From Owenweeksia sp. TMED14 (GTDB taxonomy: Bacteria; Bacteroidota; Bacteroidia; Flavobacteriales; Schleiferiaceae), in contig NHBT01000005.1 in assembly GCA_002167805.1 (NCBI GenBank), positions 74,260 through 79,563 on the forward strand: a stretch of 5,304 bases of DNA, in the 5' to 3' direction. Positions 1 through 5,304 of the stretch are shown piece after piece. The notes beneath the pieces were generated by a model. It searched no databases, was not told the DNA's origin, and saw only the letters and a list, made by a program, of their open reading frames with translations. The position numbers and the translations under genes are program-made. Each line of letters begins with the position of its first letter. The stretch's first letter is position 1.

Positions 1-591
1 TCTTTATCATCGACGGAAAAAAAGAATAGACCTTCAGATCGAATGAAAAGATTAGTTTCAACATACAACCAAAAAGTTAAATCAAATGATTCTGCAGGTT
101 CTGATGTAAATATGGATTCTAAATCACAAGAAATTCCTGATAGGAATTTCTCTTTTTCTGAGATGGCTGAAGATTCAACTAATAATGAAGCCAATTTGAA
201 TTTAATTGATTCATCTAAATCTGAACAATATGATAAAGTTATTGATTCAGTTCAGGATACTATTTCTGAACCTAAACAAAAAGAGAAGAAAATCAGAGTT
301 GAAGGGCCGATTTCAGGATATTATGAAGATAATTATGCAGATAAGGTAGCTCCCGGTTCTTCCGGTTATTATCTCGTTTCTGGAATATATAGATCATCGA
401 GTTTAGCAAATCGAATGAGGGATGCAAATCAGAAAAAAAATATTGTTTCTAGTGTTTTTAGGGATAAGAAAAATAATATGTTTTATTTGTTTTTAATGAA
501 ATTTGATAACCTCGAGGAGGCAGAAAAGGCAAAAGCTTCCGGATTACAAAACCAGTACCGCGGGAAGTTATGGATCAAAATTATTGATTGA
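1..591 (+). CDS. SPOR-like domain protein, 5'-partial
   Basis: The reading frame is open from base 1 with no stop, and the first ATG (position 43) has 14 sense codons in frame before it. I therefore read this as the C-terminal 196 residues of a longer protein rather than a gene starting at 43. Numbered from that ATG, residues 1-95 are low-complexity, rich in Ser, Asp, Glu, Asn and Lys, and look like a disordered linker. Residues about 107-182 form a compact domain: SGYYLVSGIYRS, then a helix (LANRMRDANQKK), a strand (MFYLFLMKF), a second helix (NLEEAEKAKAS) and a final NQYRGKLWIKII. This beta-alpha-beta-beta-alpha-beta order matches a divergent SPOR fold; the YRGKLWI ending resembles the tail domain of Bacteroidota proteins often found near PorP/SprF-type genes (recalled, not searched). 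SPOR domains in general bind denuded peptidoglycan strands. Whether this one does is unknown. The stop lies 14 bp before the next gene. Confidence 0.72.
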   Translation, partial: SLSSTEKKNRPSDRMKRLVSTYNQKVKSNDSAGSDVNMDSKSQEIPDRNFSFSEMAEDSTNNEANLNLIDSSKSEQYDKVIDSVQDTISEPKQKEKKIRVEGPISGYYEDNYADKVAPGSSGYYLVSGIYRSSSLANRMRDANQKKNIVSSVFRDKKNNMFYLFLMKFDNLEEAEKAKASGLQNQYRGKLWIKIID

Positions 592-605
592 TTTAATCAT
601 TAAAA

Positions 606-1757
606 ATGATATTTATTCGATTCATAATTGGTCTTTTTCTTTTGGTCTTTATAAATGAATTGAAAGCTCAGCAAACTGCTCTTAAAGGCCTTTCTAGGAT
701 GCAGCGTTATAATTATGTTGATGGTGACGATACTTTAAAAAGTTACGAAATACGGGCATTAGGTTATTTTCGAAATACAGAATTTTTCCATCCGATGGAA
801 AAAGGACGGACACTATTTGGTCTTCAGGCTATGTCTTATTGGAAGAGCGATTTCAAGGAGCAGCAGCTTGAAATCGGTATCGGTTTCAATCAATTTTTTG
901 GAGGTGCAGCTCGTATTTATCCGCACATAGCATTGATAAGAAATATTAAGAATTCATTTGGCGGACAATTTAGATTTGGCTCATTAAGTAATCCAGGACA
1001 TTTTTTACCCGAGCCCTTTTATAATCCTGCAAACCCATATGAAACCCCATTTGAATATGGAGTGCAATTTGTTTCGGAATCAACGGATTTATGGATAAAT
1101 TGGGATCAATCAATCGATTTTTCCAGTCCATTTAAGGAATCTTTTGTAGCGGGAATTAATCAATCTATTAAACTCAGCAAAAAAAGACTTTCAAGAAAAT
1201 TAATAAAAAAAAATGATCATTTATTTCAACCAGGTATTGAAATTCGGTTTTTCTCCCTGTATCGGCATGTTGGAGGTCAAATAGATTCGGATGAAACAGG
1301 ATATCAAGGCAATCGAATTCAAAGTGGTTTTCAATTAACCATTAAACCTCAATTTTTAATTCGAAGAGATTTTAAGCGTTCTTATATATATCTTCCAAAA
1401 TATGAATATTTCTTAATGAGATATGATGACCCTTTGTCAAAATTTTCATCTATTTCATATGGGTTTGGCCATTTACATCAGATTTCTTTGAATTGGAAGG
1501 ATTTGGAGTTTTCAACGAAGTTATGGAGGGGGCGCGATTGGTTATCTCCTTTTGGACAGGGAATATATCAATCTTTTAACCCAAACGATCTTTCAGCAAC
1601 TTACAAAGAGGGGTCATCTTTAAATATAATATCTATCAAGTGGCTAGGTAAAACTGGAGGTATAAAGAATTTTTATTTTGGCTATGACATGTTCTTTGAT
1701 AATGACTTAAGAGATTGGAATAGCGCATTCACCTTAAATTTTTTCATTCGGATTTAG
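606..1757 (+). CDS. putative outer-membrane beta-barrel protein, family not recognised
   Basis: This 383-residue protein begins with a clear signal peptide (hydrophobic FIIGLFLLVFI core, likely cleavage after ELKA before QQ, about residue 22), so it leaves the cytoplasm. The rest is rich in aromatic residues and short alternating polar/hydrophobic stretches, for example YEIRALGYF, QLEIGIGFNQFF and FQLTIKPQFLI, and ends in a strand-like AFTLNFFIRI. This pattern suggests an outer-membrane beta-barrel, although the last residue is Ile rather than the usual Phe or Tyr. Two conspicuous motifs are EPFYNPANPYETPFEYGVQF (136-155), followed by a Trp-rich LWINWD (162-167), and LWRGRDWLSPFGQG (306-319). 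They resemble conserved signatures I associate with uncharacterised Bacteroidota envelope proteins, but I cannot name a function. The start at 606 is chosen because the signal peptide begins there; the leader is A/T-rich with no Shine-Dalgarno. It sits 14 bp after the SPOR gene and 21 bp before the GH13 gene. Confidence 0.85.
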   Translation: MIFIRFIIGLFLLVFINELKAQQTALKGLSRMQRYNYVDGDDTLKSYEIRALGYFRNTEFFHPMEKGRTLFGLQAMSYWKSDFKEQQLEIGIGFNQFFGGAARIYPHIALIRNIKNSFGGQFRFGSLSNPGHFLPEPFYNPANPYETPFEYGVQFVSESTDLWINWDQSIDFSSPFKESFVAGINQSIKLSKKRLSRKLIKKNDHLFQPGIEIRFFSLYRHVGGQIDSDETGYQGNRIQSGFQLTIKPQFLIRRDFKRSYIYLPKYEYFLMRYDDPLSKFSSISYGFGHLHQISLNWKDLEFSTKLWRGRDWLSPFGQGIYQSFNPNDLSATYKEGSSLNIISIKWLGKTGGIKNFYFGYDMFFDNDLRDWNSAFTLNFFIRI

Positions 1758-1778
1758 TTAAATTTATGAATCGCAATT

Positions 1779-4559
1779 ATGAAAAATCTTTTAATAATTC
1801 TGCTGGTAACTTTTTATTTCCAGTCTTCAGGCCAGATACTCTCGGTTGATCCCCCGTTTCCTACGAGTCAAGATACTGTTAGTATAATTTACGACGCCAA
1901 TAAGGGTAATGGAGCACTTGTTGGGATTTCTCCAATTTATGCTCATGCAGGCTTGATAACATCTGCGAGCTCATCTCCGACAAATTGGAAATTTGTTCAA
2001 GGAGTTTGGGGGCAACCTACACCTTCCGTACTCATGACAGACATAGGAAGTAATAAGCACAAAATAGAATATCATATTCCCTCTTTTTATGGTTTCCCAG
2101 TATCTACAACAAATGTCTTAGAGCTTGCTTTTGTTTTTAGAGATGCGGCAGGAAATAATGTGGGTAGAGCATCAGATGGTGGTGATATTTACTACCCCGT
2201 ATATCAGTCTAATTCGGGATTACTTGGTCGATTTTTGACACCTGACGAGCATTTAATTGTGGATCTCGGCGATACTATTAAAATTCATGCTGCTGCCAAC
2301 TCAAATGCCATGTTTTTTCTTTTTGATAATGGCACATTGATTGCTTCTGATTCAACATCGAATTCAAATCATTTTTATCATGATTTATTAACTTCAAGTG
2401 GTGGAAATCATTTGTTAGAAATTGTAATTGATAATGGCACTCAAACTATAGTTAGAGACACGACTTTCTATTTTAGTAATCCCACAATTTCAATAATTGA
2501 CCCTCCACAAGGGTTAAAAGATGGTATTAATTATATTAATGACTCAACAGTTACACTTTTGTTAAATGCTCCAAACAAATCATTTGTTTATGTTTTGGGG
2601 GATTTTAATAATTTTTTACCTGATTCATTATACTTCATGAACAAATCGGTTGATGGTAATAAGTTTTGGATAACAATGAATTTAAACGCTGACACGAGAT
2701 ATGCATTTCAATATTGGATTGATGGTGAATTGAAATTAGCGGACCCATATTCGGAATTAATATTAGATCCCATTAATGATCCGAGTATTCCCAGTATTGC
2801 TTACCCTAACCCACATCCTTATCCAACTGGTTTGACATCAGGCCATTGCACTCTTATTCATCCAGGTAAGCAGAATTATAATTGGAAGAATACCAATTTT
2901 CAAGCTCCAGAAAAAACAAACTTGATGATTTATGAACTTTTAATAAGGGATTTTGCAACAAGTGGAGATAGAAATTATCAAACTATTATTGATACATTGG
3001 ATTATCTCGTTCGATTGGGAATAAACGCTATCGAATTAATGCCTAATAATGAATTTGAAAATAATGAGAGTTGGGGATACAATCCATCTTATCATATGGC
3101 ATTAGATAAGTATTATGGGACTCAAGATAAATATAAAGAGTTAATAGATTCTTGCCATAGCAAAGGGATTGCAGTAATAATGGATTTTGTTTTTAATCAT
3201 GCATATGGGCAGAGTCCATTGGTAAAAATGTACTGGGATGCTTCAGCAAATCAGCCATCATCGGATAATCCTTGGTTTAACCAAAATTGTCCTCATCCAC
3301 CTTATTGCTGGGGATATGACTTTAATCATTTGAGCTCTGCGACTCAGAATTTCATGGATCGAGTAAATACCTATTGGATTGAAGAATATAATATTGATGG
3401 AATACGCTTTGATTTCACAAAGGGTTTTACTAATAATTCTAATTCTGGTTGGGATGTTCAAAGACAGGACCTTTTAAAAAGAATGGCAGATACGATTTGG
3501 TCGATTAAACCTGATTTTTATGTTATACTTGAGCACTGGGGGGATAATAATGAGGAAAAAATACTATCAAATTATGGGATGCTTCTATGGGGTAATACAA
3601 CATATAATTATCGGGAATCCGCAATGGGTTTTACTAATAATTCTAATTTTTCAAATGCAGTTTACAAAGCCAGGGGATGGAATGATCCGCACCTTATTTC
3701 TTATTCCGAAAGTCATGATGAAGAAAGGTTGATGTTTGATGTTAATACATATGGCAATGATTCAAGAACGAATTACGATATTCGAGATTTAAAAATTGGT
3801 CTTCGACGCGCGGAATTAGTTGGTGCTTTTAACTTTCTTTTACCTGGTCCAAAACTTTTATATATGTTTAGTGAATTGGGTTACGATGTTTCTATTAATA
3901 ACCCATGTAGAATATGTAATAAGCCAGCGTTATGGAATTATTTACAGATACCTGAGCGCAGGAGGCTTTACGATGTGACCTCAGCAATAATTAATCTGAG
4001 AAAAGATTATTCTTCTACATTTAACTCTCAAACGTTCTATTATAATTTAACCTCAAAAACAAAGCGAATAATATTTCACGATTCAATTATGAATGCCAAT
4101 TTAATTGGGAATTTTGATATTTGGTATCGAAATATTGTACCAAATTTCAGACATGCTGGTGTTTGGTATGATTATTTTAACGGTGACTCATTGGTGGTAT
4201 CGGATCCATACATGACATTGAACCTTGCTCCCGGTGAATATAGAATTTATACAGATAAAAAAATAGTTCAGCCTACAATTTCTCTGTCATCAAGTAAGAA
4301 TGTAAAAGAACATATAAGGATTTATCCCAATCCATCTGACGAATTTCTAATCATTGATTTCGGTAATACTTCTCAATTAATGGGTCTTGAAATCCGGATA
4401 TTTGATATGCTTGGAAGAGTCATCATTTCCTCAAGAATCGACAATGATTTATTAAATAATTCCAAAAAAATAGATGTTTCGAATTTAAAATCAGGGCTTT
4501 ATTTGTTAGAAATTATTCTTAATGGAGAAAGATCATTAGAGACTGTAATAATTGAATGA
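1779..4559 (+). CDS. secreted multidomain GH13 alpha-amylase-family enzyme with T9SS sorting domain
   Basis: This 926-residue protein probably acts on an alpha-glucan outside the cell. A signal peptide (residues 1-19, ending SSGQ) is followed by a beta-rich module (about 20-145), an Ig-like module (about 155-235) and an E-set/CBM48-like module (about 238-340, with GDFN at 274-277). The GH13 barrel runs from about 380 to 760. All conserved regions are present: MPNNEF..SWGYNPS (421-437), DFVFNH (469-474), GIRFDF with nucleophile D545, VILEHW with acid/base E585, and ESHDEER with stabiliser D647. The WGYNPS and SHDE forms are closer to branching-enzyme-like GH13 members than to classical alpha-amylases (NHD), so hydrolase versus transferase activity is open. 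A short beta domain follows, then a type A T9SS tail (about 846-926). An out-of-frame ATG at 1766 is ignored because only the 1779 start gives a signal peptide. The stop lies 10 bp before the PAP2 start. Family assignment is firm; substrate and subfamily are inferred. Confidence 0.96.
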   Translation: MKNLLIILLVTFYFQSSGQILSVDPPFPTSQDTVSIIYDANKGNGALVGISPIYAHAGLITSASSSPTNWKFVQGVWGQPTPSVLMTDIGSNKHKIEYHIPSFYGFPVSTTNVLELAFVFRDAAGNNVGRASDGGDIYYPVYQSNSGLLGRFLTPDEHLIVDLGDTIKIHAAANSNAMFFLFDNGTLIASDSTSNSNHFYHDLLTSSGGNHLLEIVIDNGTQTIVRDTTFYFSNPTISIIDPPQGLKDGINYINDSTVTLLLNAPNKSFVYVLGDFNNFLPDSLYFMNKSVDGNKFWITMNLNADTRYAFQYWIDGELKLADPYSELILDPINDPSIPSIAYPNPHPYPTGLTSGHCTLIHPGKQNYNWKNTNFQAPEKTNLMIYELLIRDFATSGDRNYQTIIDTLDYLVRLGINAIELMPNNEFENNESWGYNPSYHMALDKYYGTQDKYKELIDSCHSKGIAVIMDFVFNHAYGQSPLVKMYWDASANQPSSDNPWFNQNCPHPPYCWGYDFNHLSSATQNFMDRVNTYWIEEYNIDGIRFDFTKGFTNNSNSGWDVQRQDLLKRMADTIWSIKPDFYVILEHWGDNNEEKILSNYGMLLWGNTTYNYRESAMGFTNNSNFSNAVYKARGWNDPHLISYSESHDEERLMFDVNTYGNDSRTNYDIRDLKIGLRRAELVGAFNFLLPGPKLLYMFSELGYDVSINNPCRICNKPALWNYLQIPERRRLYDVTSAIINLRKDYSSTFNSQTFYYNLTSKTKRIIFHDSIMNANLIGNFDIWYRNIVPNFRHAGVWYDYFNGDSLVVSDPYMTLNLAPGEYRIYTDKKIVQPTISLSSSKNVKEHIRIYPNPSDEFLIIDFGNTSQLMGLEIRIFDMLGRVIISSRIDNDLLNNSKKIDVSNLKSGLYLLEIILNGERSLETVIIE
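3422..3444 (+). repeat. direct repeat copy 1, inside the GH13 coding region
   Basis: This 23-bp stretch is identical to 3626-3648, lies in the same codon phase and encodes GFTNNSN (residues 549-555). It directly follows catalytic region II (nucleophile D545, then FTK). Flanking bases differ between the two copies, so this is not part of a longer tandem duplication. Confidence 0.9.
3626..3648 (+). repeat. direct repeat copy 2, inside the GH13 coding region
   Basis: This is the second exact 23-bp copy, beginning 204 bp (68 codons) after the first and again encoding GFTNNSN (residues 617-623) with identical codons. The interval between the copies contains the catalytic acid/base E585. The residues after each copy differ (SGWDV versus FSNAV), so the identity is confined to this peptide. 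Confidence 0.9.
4314..4556 (+). other. type A T9SS C-terminal sorting domain of the GH13 protein
   Basis: Residues about 846-926 carry the usual hallmarks of the Por secretion-tail (TIGR04183-type) domain in order: IRIYPNPS at 846-853, the strand LEIRIFDMLGR ending at 880, IDVSNLKSGLYLLEI ending at 912, and a short terminal strand ETVIIE. In this family the domain directs the folded protein through the type IX outer-membrane translocon and is normally removed, leaving the cargo attached to the surface or released. The organism must therefore have a T9SS elsewhere in its genome. The protein stops at VIIE, without the extra basic residue that many such tails carry. Confidence 0.93.
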
Positions 4560-4569
4560 AACTAATTTT

Positions 4570-5301
4570 ATGAGATATTTACTTGTTCTTTTATTTCAAT
4601 TACCTCTATTTCATTCTAGTATTGCTCAAAACTTGTATAAAATAGATTTAAAAACAGATACTAAGATTGCAGCTAGTGTCATTTCTCTGGTTTTAATTAA
4701 TGAACCCTTTAGATTAAAAATAGAGGGGTTTTCAGCCGATGAATTAAGTAGTTTAACAACAGAAAATATAGCCAATTGGGATAGGTATGGTTTAGGATTG
4801 TGGAGCCCTAAGGCTGCAATGAGAAGTGATGTATTTGCATTGTCTTCCCTATTGATTAGTTCTTCAGTTGCTTTAATTCCTAGTATCAGATCAAAAAAAT
4901 GGAATTCTTCGATCCCAACTATTTCCATGTTGCTCGAGGTGAACTCTTTAACTTATTTTAGTACGCAATTAGTAAAAAATATTTCATCTCGCTCACGGCC
5001 TTATGTTTATTCGAGTAACGTACCTCTGGATATTCGAATGTCTAGAGATGCAAGAAGATCTTTTTTTTCGGGACATACAAGTTTGAGCGCCTCGAATACT
5101 TTTTTTGCTGCTAGAGTATATTCAGAAATTTATCCAAACTCGAAACTTAAGCCTTTGGTTTGGACAATTGCGGCAGTACTTCCTGCACTAACAGGATATA
5201 ACCGAGTTCTTTCAGGAAAGCATTTTTTATCTGATGTGATTATTGGCTATTCTTGCGGGGCACTTTTTGGTTATACGGTCCCTTTGATTCATAAAGATTA
5301 G
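4570..5301 (+). CDS. PAP2-superfamily phosphatase, signal peptide-bearing, membrane-associated
   Basis: This 243-residue protein has the three-part phosphatidic acid phosphatase (PAP2) active site: K136-x6-R143-P144 (KNISSRSRP), S167-G168-H169 in SFFSGHTS, and N-R212-x5-H218-x3-D222 (NRVLSGKHFLSD). In this family the SGH histidine helps protonate the leaving group and the motif-3 histidine forms the phospho-enzyme. Typical substrates are lipid phosphates or pyrophosphates, such as undecaprenyl pyrophosphate or lipid A phosphates; the substrate here cannot be read from sequence. Motif 3 has Asn where Ser is usual (NR for SR). The start is the ATG at 4570, which puts a signal peptide (RYLLVLLFQLPLF, cleavage near SIAQ, residue 20) at the terminus. 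A TTG at 4552 is in frame but overlaps the GH13 stop and adds six polar residues. Hydrophobic segments near 87-104, 115-135, 196-210 and 222-240 suggest membrane association with the catalytic face in the periplasm. The stop TAG falls three bases before the window ends. Confidence 0.92.
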   Translation: MRYLLVLLFQLPLFHSSIAQNLYKIDLKTDTKIAASVISLVLINEPFRLKIEGFSADELSSLTTENIANWDRYGLGLWSPKAAMRSDVFALSSLLISSSVALIPSIRSKKWNSSIPTISMLLEVNSLTYFSTQLVKNISSRSRPYVYSSNVPLDIRMSRDARRSFFSGHTSLSASNTFFAARVYSEIYPNSKLKPLVWTIAAVLPALTGYNRVLSGKHFLSDVIIGYSCGALFGYTVPLIHKD

Positions 5302-5304
5302 CTG

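Noticed and set aside
589..599. Short inverted repeat TGATTTAATCA spanning the stop of the SPOR gene, considered as a terminator
   Set aside because: It has only five A/T-rich base pairs around a one-base centre and no T-run follows, so it would not form a stable hairpin.
957..978. TTTG followed by TAGATTTG, resembling the Bacteroidota TTTG / TAnnTTTG promoter elements
   Set aside because: The spacing is only 10 bp, too short for this promoter type (about 20 bp), and it lies in the middle of a coding region with no gene start nearby.
1205..1213. Run of nine A bases in the barrel-protein gene, considered as a frameshift or phase-variable site
   Set aside because: The frame is intact across it, and similar A or T runs (433-440 and 5061-5068) occur in this AT-rich DNA, so it is not exceptional.
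1766..1849. Small open frame starting at an ATG 13 bp before the GH13 start
   Set aside because: It is 27 codons long, out of frame with the GH13 gene and overlaps its signal peptide; nothing suggests a leader peptide such as regulatory codons or a stem-loop.
3258..3461. Antisense open frame of 67 codons inside the GH13 gene
   Set aside because: It lies opposite the strongly conserved catalytic region of a real gene, has no recognisable domain and has no independent start signal.
3520..3732. Same-strand open frame of 70 codons in another frame of the GH13 gene
   Set aside because: It overlaps the acid/base and region IV codons of the enzyme; its hydrophobic translation is a by-product of AT-rich codons.
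4552..4569. TTG codon as the PAP2 start, overlapping the GH13 stop
   Set aside because: The ATG at 4570 gives a compact signal peptide directly at the N-terminus, while the TTG adds six mostly polar residues before it.
4626..4928. Antisense open frame of 100 codons inside the PAP2 gene
   Set aside because: It is fully embedded opposite a gene with a complete PAP2 active site and shows no domain of its own.

Overview
The window is AT-rich DNA that looks like a member of the Bacteroidota. The clearest marker is a C-terminal type IX secretion (T9SS) sorting domain on the large amylase-like protein. Supporting signs are signal peptides ending in A-Q or G-Q, short A/T-rich leaders without Shine-Dalgarno sequences, and a SPOR-like C-terminal domain of the kind common in this phylum. 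I cannot place it more precisely than phylum; a marine or environmental lineage is only a guess.

All four supported genes are on the + strand and tightly packed, with gaps of about 14, 21 and 10 bp, so a single transcription unit is plausible. In order: (1) positions 1-591, the 3' part of a gene encoding a Ser/Asp/Glu-rich linker and a divergent SPOR-like domain, reading frame open at the left edge; (2) 606-1757, a secreted protein that looks like an outer-membrane beta-barrel, with no family name I can assign; (3) 1779-4559, a 926-residue multidomain GH13 (alpha-amylase superfamily) enzyme with all three catalytic carboxylates and a T9SS tail; (4) 4570-5301, a PAP2-superfamily membrane phosphatase with a signal peptide. 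No gap exceeds 25 bp, and I see no RNA genes, mobile elements, CRISPR arrays, convincing promoter or terminator.

How the genes might work together is inference. All four products appear to be directed to the cell envelope or beyond: a SPOR-type protein, an outer-membrane barrel, a T9SS-exported alpha-glucan enzyme and a periplasm-facing PAP2 phosphatase. No SusC/SusD pair or regulator is visible, so this is not a recognisable polysaccharide utilisation locus within the window. I did not find a clearly new system. The points most worth a second look are the uncharacterised barrel between the SPOR gene and the T9SS cargo, two unusual cysteine pairs in the GH13 domain, and an exact 23-bp in-frame direct repeat bracketing the catalytic acid/base of the enzyme.
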